Source: Cryptomeria japonica (Eukaryota > Streptophyta > Pinopsida > Cupressales > Cupressaceae). Taken from it: a stretch of 64,000 bases of DNA. Made by a program: the position numbers and the translations under genes. The stretch is taken from contig NC_081412.1 of NCBI RefSeq assembly GCF_030272615.1, positions 547,180,488 to 547,244,487 of the forward strand, read 5' to 3'. Each line of letters starts with the position of its first letter. Position 1 is the stretch's first letter. Below the pieces are notes generated by a model. It ran no database searches and was not told where the DNA came from. It saw nothing but the letters and a program-made list of their open reading frames with translations. Shown here in pieces: positions 51,807 to 62,227 of the stretch.

Positions 51807-52007
51807 ATGTGTGAAGAATTTGGCAAAGTAAATGATGACAATCAAACTCAAATTTTATCTGTCTTGATTAAAGACTTTTATCCTGATGGCATTAAATTAA
51901 AGTTCTTTCTCTATTTTTTGGTGATCTTTGGAGCAGAGGTTGCTTTGCATCAACCTAGGATACATTTAACTTGTGTTGTATCTGCGGAAATATGTATCCT
52001 AGGATGA
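51807..52007 (+). pseudogene. DRM methyltransferase motif I fragment
   Basis: Plus-strand frame reading SVLIKDFYPDGIKLK...GAEVALHQPRIHLTCVVSAEIC. In DRM enzymes the segment after QVDTVA continues ...VLKDLFPNG, then the S-adenosylmethionine-binding motif I (LSLFSGIGGAEVALHRLGI) and VVSVEI, so this is the next part of the same gene. Here the SGIGG part is frameshifted; the inverted copy at 51994-52081 reads LSLLSGIGGAEVALHHPRI. The catalytic Pro-Cys motif lies further downstream in the family and was not found. Confidence 0.85.
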
Positions 52008-52081
52008 TGCAATGCAACCTCTGCTCCACCAATACCAGATAGAAGAGAAAGTACTTTAATTTAAAGCCATCACGATAAAAT
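51878..52081. repeat. Second DRM hairpin: arms of about 86 bases with a 30-base loop
   Basis: 51878-51963 (TATCCTGATGGC...CCTAGGATAC) pairs with 51994-52081 (GTATCCTAGG...GCCATCACGATAAAA). Both arms encode DRM motif I. The loop of the first hairpin contains GTCTTGATTAAAGACTTT, the same text that opens this segment, so both hairpins derive from one contiguous gene. Confidence 0.85.
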
Positions 52082-52705
52082 GCTTTCAAGACATATATTA
52101 GGTATAAAAGGAAGCCTACCCTATCATTTGAAGGGGTTTACCTACAATTCAAGTGATCTCTTAATTATAAGATCAATTCAATTCCAAGTGAACATGCAAT
52201 CAAGCATTCATCAAGAATTGAAGGAGAAATCAAGTTACTAAAGATATTTAATAAAGATATCATCTTTTAAATTAAGAAATGGGTAGGAGATTAAGAATAC
52301 AAACCTTCCATATTGCACACTTCAAGGTATATTAAATTCAGTTTAAAGTGTATTCATTTAGGGACCTTTCATAAAATATTCTCAACTTACATATCATAAA
52401 AGGATCTTAAAATATTCATTGTTTATAATGATCAGAATTTGGTTGTTCCATGCACTTTCCTTTACTATTTTAAAAATATCATCAACCAAAATATTGTGCA
52501 GCAGTAGTATGGAGTGCATTTCATCTATTTTATGTCTAAATATTTCATCATACCACTTTCTTTTCAAAGGTGACAGATCGATCGTGGTGTTTGGGTAATG
52601 CATTCCAAATAGATCCAGTTGCATAAAATGCTTTCAAGACATATATAAGGTATAAAAGGAAGCCTACCCTGTCATTTGAAGGGGTCTACCTATAATTCGA
52701 GTGAT
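52081..52705. repeat. Direct repeat pair flanking an AT-rich block
   Basis: TGCTTTCAAGACATATAT..GGTATAAAAGGAAGCCTACC to TTCAAGTGATC occurs at 52081-52156 and again at 52630-52706 with few changes. The second copy follows a further DRM scrap (CTTGGGTAATGCATTCC region, 52590-52626, reading CLGNAFQID). Rearranged captured sequence. Confidence 0.75.
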
Positions 52706-52916
52706 CACCATTAGCATTTGAATTCAAACAATGTTCTCGCGTTTGACTGCATAGAACAAAGAAAATGGCATAAGAAACTCTCATCTACCTCGCAGCTGTC
52801 ATAGAATACCTCCCTGAGGAGATATTCTCATGTCCTTTCCTGCTTTATGTTGTCGATGAAATACATAAGCGTCCTCACAAGGCAATCAATGCAACAAATA
52901 GATTTCCATTTTGATC

Positions 52917-53330
52917 AGTTTTATTTGCCAACGTACTCTCTACCTGTGCCAAAAAGGGAGCTTTGGAACAGAGTATGGGCTTCCATCAAAGCAGAAGGTA
53001 AGGGCAATTAATATCAGATGCTTACGGTTGGAAATACTCTGTTTGACATGTTTGGAAAATGTGGAAGTATAGACATGAAAGCGCATGAACTATTTAGTGA
53101 GATGCATCAAAGAAACACGATCTAATGGAATGCTATGATTGCAGGATATGCACAAGATGTGTTTGAAATGGATTTAGAAACTTCCAACCAAATGTGATTA
53201 GTGAGTATAGATGTTGTAGTGTGCAACTACCCAGGTACACATGCATGCAAAATATGTAAGCTTAGATAAGGCACATGAACTATTTGACATAATGCCTCAA
53301 AGATCACCCAATATCCAATGACAGTTGGGA
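52917..53330 (+). pseudogene. Pentatricopeptide-repeat (PPR) gene fragment
   Basis: Plus-strand phrases typical of plant PPR proteins: FANVLSTCAKKGALEQ (52924 on), then TVGNTLFDMFGKCGSID, HELFSEMHQRNTI-stop-WNAMIAGYAQ (53030-53160), and AKYVSLDKAHELFDIMPQRS (about 53250). These match consecutive 35-residue helical repeats of organelle RNA-binding PPR proteins. Stops and frame changes show it is dead. It lies directly after the DRM pieces inside the CACTA element, so it is a second captured host gene. Confidence 0.85.
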
Positions 53331-55340
53331 GAAAGAAAACATCAATTTTTTGATAATCTTAAATATTTCTTTATTCATCACTATAAATCTATTATGAATT
53401 TAGTCTCAATATTGCAGAAATTTATTCTATTATGAATGCAATATTTAGGGATGTAATATTTATATATATTTTTTAATTAGGAAAAGGTCCTAATAGAATC
53501 CCCAACTAATTAATCTAGAGAAAGATACCACTAAAGAAAGAAATTCAATCCTCACCACTATGGTCTTGAAGGCTTTTAAGACACTTGGATTCCTATTTTG
53601 GTCCACTTTTCCTTGACCCTATGTTAAGATAGTAAACTAGTTTGAGAGAATCTATTGGGTGGGAAATTGTGTATGGTTGCAATTATTTTCATGCATGGAA
53701 AGTGATTTAAAGTTTGGACCAATAGAGGATAAGTATTTCTTGAACCTTCAAGGATATGTGTAGAGCACTGCATGGATGTTTCTCCATTATTGAACTCTTT
53801 GAATATGTAAGTAAATTATTTTTGGTTGATGACACAGTAAGTGTGGTATTTGTCTTTTTGATATGTTGTGGATAATATTAATCAAATATGGAATTTTCTT
53901 GATGCTATATACACTATGTTTTGGGTTGAATTTAGGTAAGCGAAGAGGTAATGGAAGAATAAAAGAGGTACACAAAGGAAGAAGAGTGAAATAGGTGGTT
54001 TGGGATGGAGGTTACAAGTATATATGATAATTTGTATGGATAATTTGTTGTCTATAAAGAGGCAAATAAGCTATCACAACTTCAACATGAATGAATGCCT
54101 CATCTATAGAAGAAAAAGGTACCTCTAATGGTTTCAAAATTTGTCAAAATAGTTATGATATACCAAATAATCAAGTGGAATATCCTTTAGGTAACTAATA
54201 TTATCTTCAAACTATTTATTTATATTTTCATCATATCCTTTCCATGTGCATTTCCCTTGGTTTTAGTCCCATTTTTTCTTTATTTTATTCAAAACAAAAT
54301 TTATAGATGCCTCTACTTGTCTCACCACTCATTAATTGTTTGGGATTTCATTCCATTCACCAAGGTTGGCATCTATTCTAAGACTTTGTGTCATGGCCAA
54401 GCTAAATGATTTGCCTCTAGTTTCTCTCCAATCTAGTCACCTAGTAGCATGTGAAATCTATCTCTTCCTAATTATTATTCTCTCCATCTTGTTAATGACC
54501 ATTTCATTAATGAATCCTTCCTCATAATTTTGGATAAGTGAGACAATGTTAGCTCAAGGAATCTTTTCAATCCTCTTTCAAGATTCCTTCCCAAGTAATA
54601 ATCTTGCATATTGGAAAATAAATTACGCTTCTATTTTTCCAAGCTACTCTTCCTTATAATGTTTAGATTTATTCTAAAGTGCTCATTGTGACTCATGTTT
54701 ACTACTCTTCCTATTAGTCTCATTCCAATATCTCCTACAAAAATATGGAATGATTACATTTTTATTTTATTTGTGTCTCCTAAATATCCACAAAATTTGG
54801 AACAATAATACAATTTTATAATAATATTTAATTGTAAAAGAAAGGATTAAAATGGAACTAAACACTCTAAATAAATTAATCAGGGTTAAAGGGATAAACT
54901 AGGATCCATCTTCTTATAGTCTAGGCCTTAGAATAGATTTTATTAACACTTCACCTTTTGCCCTTTTTTCAATTCAAGTTAGTTTAGGACAAAAAACATC
55001 GCGAGATTGAAATATCAGATGATCAAGTTCCAGCTATTCAAGCATTCAACAATTCAACGTAAGTCCCCTTGTGATACCAGCAATCACATCAACCAACTAT
55101 GTTTATCCATATGCCGTGACCCAACATACCAGAACCTTGGAGTTGTCTCAAGTGATCCTTAAGCAAATCTCCAGCATTTGAGTAACTTTGTTCAAGAGAG
55201 GATAAGATACTTTTGGGTATTTTATTCTATGTTCGCATGTGCATAAAAAACACATCAACACCTCCCACTTGTCAATGGATAAGCTAAAGTTGCTCTATAA
55301 TGAATGGTTTATAAGGCACACCACTTGATGAAGGTTTTGC
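53331..55340. other. CACTA interior, no gene supported
   Basis: AT-rich text. Short frames (e.g. 54336-54527) have no recognisable features. Confidence 0.45.
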
Positions 55341-55359
55341 AAATGGGGTGGCAAGTTGA

Positions 55360-55456
55360 ATGGGTTTGATCTTGGGACAATCTACATGGTTAAACGTGCT
55401 TGATTTAGAGTAGTATTAGTATGGGTGACCTCCTAAGAATCCCTAATGCTTCACCG
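55360..55456 (+). repeat. 5S rRNA-like fragment (Cassandra-type LTR or 5S-derived SINE relic)
   Basis: TTAAACGTGCTTGATTTAGAGTAGTATTAGTATGGGTGACCTCC (in pieces) matches the 3' half of 5S rRNA. This includes the RNA polymerase III internal promoter parts: the GTGCTT..AGAGTAGTA box, the GTATGGGTGACC intermediate element and CTCCTAAGAA. Decayed; the first part of 5S is not recognisable, so it is not a functional rRNA gene. In plants such isolated 5S cores sit in the LTRs of Cassandra elements or in 5S-derived SINEs. Which of these applies is undecided. Confidence 0.7.
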
Positions 55457-55469
55457 CTATGAGCATCAC

Positions 55470-58400
55470 TTTGATGAAATGAGTACTAAGTGATCCATTC
55501 TTATGAGGGGTTCATGTAAACTACTCGTGAGAATGGGTCAGCTTGACTCTAAAACTATGCAAGTGAATCTTGATATAAATATCATAGTATGAAAGTCTTG
55601 TGAAAACACTCATTCTTCTAGCATTGAAAGTTGTGAGAGAGTTATTAAGGGGATTCTCATCTGTATAGATTCAATGTATAAGTTCAAGACATATTTTGAG
55701 GTCATATTTCTTTCCTTTTGGTACATCAATCTTTAAATTGGATGTTCTTTTGCCTTCATGGTAGAGAGTAAGTAATTTTTATGTGGGTTCCTTTTTTCAT
55801 TCTTGGATTATTAAGTAAAACATAGTTTGTGAAGAGGAGGCTTTGCTTGTTATCTTATAAAAAAATTGGGTATTAGCTATTATAATAGATGATAGACAAA
55901 ACAATGTCCTCTAAGGCTGTTGAAAAGAAATATCTATATGATGGATTCTCTTCCCAATTTATCTTCAAAGTTATTTAGTAAATATTTGGGAATCCAAAAT
56001 AGGGTATGTTGATTTGCAAAGGAAGAACTAAATAAAAAAATTCCCAAAAGAAGACGTGTTAGCTAATTATTTTTGTTCCTTTGGTATTTTGGAGGTTGAA
56101 ATGTTCCTTATATCTCTTCAATCTCCCAACCTTGTTCCAACAACCATAAAATTTTATGATTGGGATGCAAGGGAGATTAGTGGATTTGATGGGTTGGCTT
56201 TGGCTAGATTCACCTAAAACAATTGATGATTTATTAGACATTGTTGTCGTCGATGCATTGTTAAGGTTATTATGGTTGATTATCAAAGCTAGTGGGATTC
56301 AAATATAGAGGCATGTTTAAGATAATTCTTATCATTGGTTGGTTAATAAAAATATGGTTTCAAGATTGATGCACAAACATATTAGAAGGGCACTTTTATG
56401 ATGTATGTGAAATAATCACATTATTAAGCAAAATAATAGGTAATCTATAGGCAAGAATACTCCATATATAGATATTCTATATGAGGGACATGACTAATTC
56501 CACAAACTATAAGATTGACTAGGCTTTTCTCATTAGTGGAATCATATAATAGCTAGTGTGTATTGTTGCCTAGATGCATGAATTTGTAGTTTCCATACAA
56601 CTAAGAAATGATAATGTTTCTAAGTACAAACCAAGTGGGAACTATGGACCCATTAATCTTATTTGTAACCACTCACCACGGCTATATTATGATAACTCTC
56701 TTATTGATAATAGAGAGCATCTAATACATTTATTAAGACCCTGATTATGGTCATGGTAGACCACACAAAGAATGACTTCCATAGGAGGCTAAGAAGGTGA
56801 TCCATGAACAAGAGTTTGTTTCATTCAATCCTTAACATTAACTATCATTAAGGTGGAAGAATTTAGTGAACAACCTCTTATGCTACCTAGGTACCCTAAT
56901 GTCATATTCTATTATAATTAAACAAGTAGTTAGAGTTCATTCTATTTTTAAATCCAAGCATAGAGGGGGGACTATAATGATCCATCATCATTGAGTGTTT
57001 TTAATTAGATAAGAAGGGATTTTGAAAGGGCCCTAATCCCTTGTGCAAAGAGAAAGATGAAGCATTAATCCCAACAAAACAACAAAACAACAAGAGGTGG
57101 AATAACTAAAGCAAAAATGAACCATCCTAAAATCAGGGTGGTTTAAAAAATTGATCCAAAGCTCTTTGATTGAGCACAAAAGAAGGACCCTTCTCTCCAA
57201 ATCCTATTTTCTTGAGACAATGAAGGGACATAATATCATTGGCACATCCATCATTAGAAACCAAAGCATTATATATCCTTGAACAATCCAAAGGGGAACT
57301 CCCTTGATTAGAATCAATATTTTGAATCTCCTAGGAAATAGGTAAAGTTTCATCCTTATTTCTCTCCTTACAAGAATGAAAAATAACGAAGAGTACTCAT
57401 ACTCAAACTTCTGCACCCATTTTCCAAATTTAGAGATAGGTTAATCTGGGTAGGGAGAGCTTGATCGCCATTGAGTGAGGATGCCAAGAATATCTTTGAT
57501 ATAGATTAAAAAATGGGATTAAACCAGGGCTCAAGGACCCATCTACACAATAGCAATCATATGACAAGAGTAACCACTGCCATGAGATATGAAACTTAAA
57601 ACAATGTGACAAAGATATTACTATGTATAACTTGAGAGCATTCAGAATTATACCCTTATTTGATCCAAGGGGTTATATGGAGGAGAAGATAGTGAGAAAG
57701 TATGTTTATGTGACTAATTTAGAGATTTTTTTGGAAAATTTTGCCAAAAAATCTCAATTTAGAGAAAGTGATTATTGTACTACCTTACTTTGTTTTGTCT
57801 TAGCTTGAAAAAAAAAGTCTAGTTTAGATTATTTTCCTATAAAGCAAAATGCTCTAACAATATTGTTATCAAATGCAAATATTTAGAAGCTATTCCATAT
57901 GATATTCTTGATAAAACCATTTCTTTTATAGAATCTAGAAAGGTAAATATTTTAAGATTTGACTATGGAGATAGCCACCCAAGATATAGAGGTCTAATGG
58001 AAAGCACAACAAAATGAGAAGATCTATATGACACGAATAAACTATATTCCTATCAATGAATGCAAGTTTACAATATGAATGAATGCGATTATAAATAGAA
58101 CCCCTTGATTATATAGGTCAAGATGAGACATGTAGGATATCATAAGATTATGAAAGTATCTTAATCTTATGATACGAGACATAAAGTGATAAGTATCCTA
58201 TGTATACCTTAAGTAAACTTAAATGATAAGGCATAAAAATGACCTAATAGTGGAAGTAGCTAGGTAATATCCCCTTTACACCAACAATTATTGCTACTTG
58301 TTCTTTGATTCATCTCATTGATATGGCTCAAATTGAAATAATTCATTTCATCAATCAGAACAAATATATTCAAAATTTTACTAAGCAATAAAACAAGTCT

Positions 58401-59280
58401 CGTGATCCTTACTTTCCTTAAATTGGCCCCTTTGGTTGCTAGCCCTTTACTCACAAGCATTACTCTCACAAAAAATACAAACTCATGTTTTTGTAAGTGA
58501 TCCTTTAATCATCATCATTTTCATGCTCCGAGCACACTTACCTTTGCAAGTGCAAGTATCCCAAGCCTCAATCCAAAACTATAATCTACTATATTTGCAA
58601 CAAGCTTTGCCGCATCACTTCAAATTGCTCTTGTAAGAACACAATTGTTAAATTAGTCTACATGACTAATGCAATATCATGGAGGGGTGTAGTAGAAGAA
58701 GACATATATCTCTATAAACAATATGACTTTTTTGAATCTGTTCTCAAAGATCAATGATGAAAATAATGAAGATGGGGTTTTTAGTATGATATATGAATTA
58801 ACTGAACTACATACTATAAGAATGAATAGGTCTCAAGAAGATCAAGGAAGTAGAGGAGAGAGGATCTCCCTATACTAGTAACACATTTAGAGGAAGGTAA
58901 ATCACAATCTTCTTTTAAAACTTTTATAGTGACTCTACAAGGTACTAGACCTTTCCTAATTTCTTTCAAATTAGTAAACTAATGAAGACTAGTTAATAAA
59001 TAAGTTAACTAGGAAGCCAAAACTCCTTCATGAGATTCATATAGAAGGCCAATATCTTAATTGTGCAAATGGGATATAGAAGTGAAGAAGAAAATTTTAA
59101 AGAACAATTTTGTGGAAGATTCGAAGAAGGGTGTTCTTCTAGCCATCCTACCATTGATCATTCTTAATTTTGAAGAAACGAAAGGTGAAGAAACAATTTC
59201 CCATATTAATAACTAGTTCCATTTAAGAAATAAAGAAAAGCAACCTACACACCTTGAACCTAAATGTACAAATTGAAGGA
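55470..59280. other. CACTA interior, mostly unassigned
   Basis: AT-rich. A minus-strand stretch near 57150-57330 reads as protein-like text (SSPLDCSRIYNALVSNDGC..) but with no family match. No gene supported. The transposase expected of an autonomous element was not found. Confidence 0.4.
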
Positions 59281-59289
59281 CAAGATGAC

Positions 59290-59545
59290 TTCTTCCTCCG
59301 TTCGTAGCTCTTATTGCTATTGACAGAGGCCCGGGCGTCGCCGTTTACACAACCCATTTTAGGCTCCCTTGCAGTCGTCCTCGCTGGTTATGTGCTAGCC
59401 CTTGGAACTTTGTGCCCATGGCACTTTGTTCCCCCATTCCCTGCTACAGTCGTGTTTGTCACACCAATGATCTCCACAAGTTCGCTACAGAGGCGAGACA
59501 AATGAGAGGCAAGATTTTGTAAAGAGGCGGGATTTATGAAATGAC
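59290..59545. other. GC-richer segment near the right CACTA end
   Basis: A marked rise in G+C (e.g. GAGGCCCGGGCGTCGCCG, GTCGTCCTCGCTGG) in an AT-rich neighbourhood, just inside the right subterminal repeats. It could be the promoter and first exon of the element's own transcript on the minus strand, or another captured fragment. The plus-strand 63-codon frame is unconvincing. Confidence 0.4.
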
Positions 59546-59577
59546 TTGGTCTTTTCTTTTTTTTTTAAGTAATGCAT

Positions 59578-59770
59578 GCAATCGTCAGAATTTTGACGAA
59601 TGCGAGAACTTTTTCTAAAAACACCCTAATGTCATTGCCAATTCCTTCTTTGTCGAAACCAAATGTTGCATTATCGTCAGAATTCCGACGAAATCAGGCA
59701 TTTTTTCAAAAAAAAATCAAGTTTGATCACAATATACCTTCTCCGTCGGAAACCTCTGTCGAAATTTTAG
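59578..59770. repeat. Right subterminal repeats of the CACTA element
   Basis: ATCGTCAGAATTTTGACGA, ATCGTCAGAATTCCGACGA, CCGTCGGAAAC and CTGTCGAAATTTT lie inside the right TIR, matching the left-end motif. Confidence 0.8.
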
Positions 59771-59789
59771 GCTAAATGTATTAGTGTTA

Positions 59790-60273
59790 AAACATGGATT
59801 AGAATCCTAGAAGGGTTGCAATTTCTTTGTAATCAAACATTAGATTTGTGAAGAGTAAATTGTTGATTTTATAAATAATAAGTCATGTTAGATTGTGATA
59901 TTTGGGAAATTTTGAATGTTTGATCTTGTTAACTAGATAAGTGTAATAGAAACTTCTTTTCATGTTGCTAGAACAACTAAAATGGTAAAAACTATTTATC
60001 CCTTAATATCATTAACGATTTCACTTTGATAATTATTTTATTAGGGAATAATATATCTTAATTTAAAAGTTGATTAGTAATAATGTGTTGATCAATTATA
60101 TCCAGTTTAAGAATTAAATTTTGTATACCATGATTCAAAAAATTAATTCATATAATTTCCATTTAAATATTCTCTATATTTAAATTAAGATATCCACCTA
60201 AACCTTATTACATAAACCCTCAGTAAACAATAAAACTCTAGAAAGTTTAGAACACAAGATTAAGAAGAAAATG
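59790..60273. other. AT-rich intergenic DNA
   Basis: No gene or repeat recognised between the CACTA element and the SINE. Confidence 0.5.
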
Positions 60274-60290
60274 ATAAAGTGACATTATTG

Positions 60291-60603
60291 TTTTTTTTTT
60301 TTTTTGATGGAGGCCCAGACCTACGAGCATGACACCCTAGCAAGGGCATGAAGCCTGTGAGCTATCATCCTAGCAAGGGCCTTCACGAAGTAATTTTGCC
60401 ACCCGATACGGGGGCACGAGCCAATAGGTTGAACCTCTTCAGCTAAGAGCCAAGGATTGAGGGGTATCCATTCCACCAAGTTCACTCGGGGCACGATCCT
60501 GATCTCATCCCTTATGATGGAGCCTTGCACTCAACAAGACTTAATCCCTAGTGGGATCATTTGGAACCATTCAACTTCACTAGTAGACCAAGGGCCCATT
60601 GAC
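60291..60603 (-). mobile_element. tRNA-type SINE with poly(A) and a 19-bp target duplication
   Basis: On the minus strand about 300 bases end in a 15-base A tail (T run 60291-60305). The body is flanked by ATAAAGTGACATTATTGTT at 60274-60292 and 60604-60622. The 5' end (GGGCCCTTGGTCTACTAGTG) carries an A-box-like TGGTCTACTAG, and GGTTCCAAATGATCC about 35 bases later is a B-box-like element, as expected for a polymerase III promoter. The body contains two copies of GCCCTTGCTAGG. No coding role; the 69-codon frame across it is incidental. Confidence 0.85.
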
Positions 60604-60671
60604 ATAAAGTGACATTATTGTTGAGAATAAACTTTTAAAAAATAATTAGATGAGTAATTCAAATATTATTC

Positions 60672-61540
60672 TGTTACGCAGTTCAGATAACCAGAAGACA
60701 ACTAAGAGGGGGGGGGTGGTGAATCAGTTGTCATAGATTACCTGAAGCATTAGCAATTTAAACTTTAATACCAGAACCCAAAACAATAATACCAGAATAG
60801 CAGTTAATCCAATCAAGCATAAACAATAATCACATAATAAAAGTCATCCACACAACACCAAGATTTGTACGTGGAAAACCCGGTAAAGGAAAAACCACGG
60901 TGGGAAGCCTAACCACAAATAGATAATACTTTTGTAGTAAGTATGTGAATTATAATGAAGGGGTCTACACTTGTAGGAAGGCCAACAACCTAGAACACAC
61001 TACTCATCACAAAAGGAGCCTCACTGACTACATATAAATCCAGACTACAATCCGGAAAAGTGTTGAACTGCAAAAGATAACATCTCCTATGCATGAGTAC
61101 AGTTCGGGTTAAGCTCAATACCGAAAGATTAAATCCTCTTACACAAACCCAATTCGATCTCCAATAATCAACCAACTCCGCTGCCTAAATGATATTACAT
61201 TATTCACACATTACATTCCTTGATCATGACCTCTTACATTAACCATGATGATCTACAATGAGATCTTACATCTATTTATACAAACCTGTTACTGCATCAT
61301 TTATTCCTCATGGTAAGAGTGGGTCATCTTTTCCTTTTTATGTTGGAGTCCTAGTTCATGCTATATTACCTTGGTTCAAGTCTTTAATGTGTCCTCAAGT
61401 CCTTTTTCTAGTCATTTAAAGTCAAGTTCAGACAATTGATTGAACTCCTTGAACACGTCGAACCATTCTGAACTAGGTTCAACAGGTTCATTTAGGTTCA
61501 ATAGGCTCCAAGGTGTTTAGAAAATGTTTTTCGTACTAAC
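60672..61540. repeat. Relic copia-type LTR related to the one at 27850
   Basis: Begins TGTTACGCAG and shares ordered blocks with the copia LTRs: GACAACTAAGAGGGGGGG and GTGAATCAGTTGTC, GATTTGTACGTGGAAA, CCACGGTGGGAAGCC, GGGGTCTACACTTGTAGGAAGGCC. No primer-binding site lies to its left. The right end is uncertain (GTACTAACA near 61535 is a candidate). Solo or truncated LTR of a sister family. Confidence 0.65.
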
Positions 61541-62227
61541 ATTTTCTCTAAGTGTTTTGCAGCGGCTCTTCCAAAAAGTTTTTCCTATTTGGTGATATAA
61601 CATTTGTGTTGATCTTATTGAACTGAGTTCAAAGAGTTCAAATATGTTCAACATGTTTGACACAGCAAGTGGTCAATAGTTTGACACGGTGTACATCTTG
61701 AACTACTTGAAAACTCAAGAACTAGGTTCAAGATGTTCATCTGGGTTCAATGTTGGTGGGTCCCGTGGTTTCTAATGTTTTGGGAAGTGCATTCATTGCT
61801 AAATATGGAGAGGCAGAACCATATCTTAAAGTGATGTCATTCTTTGGCTTTTTCGAAGTAAGTGAACGTTTCGGGAATTGACAGTTTCTTAAAGCACGCT
61901 GCCATGCATTCAATACATGCATGCGAGGGTCTAATCTACCAACTTGCCGCGTCCAGACTGAAATTGTGAAATCATTGCATTTAATGTATCTATATCATTA
62001 CCTTTCTCAATAAGGTATGAAAATCATTTGTGTTCTGCATTTGTTACTTCCTACTGGACTTTTGTTTATGTTATCCCTGGATAGGTTTCTTTCTTGCTGC
62101 TAGCCATCATTCGATTATAAAACTATGAAGGTGAGTCTTTCCTTATTTTCTCCAGTGTTTTCCCTTGTATTTTCTCTCATACAGAAGGTTTCACTGCAAT
62201 CAAATTTAGGTTTCTTGTTTTGAAGTT
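61541..62227. other. Non-coding leader-like DNA
   Basis: Contains repeated TTGAACT/GGTTCAA/TGTTCAA words (61430-61750). No gene recognised. Leads into the ORF at 62228. Confidence 0.4.

Larger units (their letters stand above)
48886..59786. mobile_element. CACTA (En/Spm-type) DNA transposon carrying captured gene fragments
   Basis: Left end CACTAGTACATTCAGG (48886). The right end is the reverse complement of CACTAATACATTTAGCC (ends 59786). Target duplication TTA on both sides (48883-48885 and 59787-59789). Both ends carry subterminal repeats of CGTCGGAATTC type. Size 10.9 kb. No transposase domain was recognised, so it is probably non-autonomous. Contents in order: a long hairpin of DRM methyltransferase sequence (49186-51440), a second DRM hairpin (51878-52081), a PPR gene fragment (52917-53330), a 5S rRNA-like fragment (55360-55456), then AT-rich filler. 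CACTA elements are known to capture and carry host gene pieces. Confidence 0.92.
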
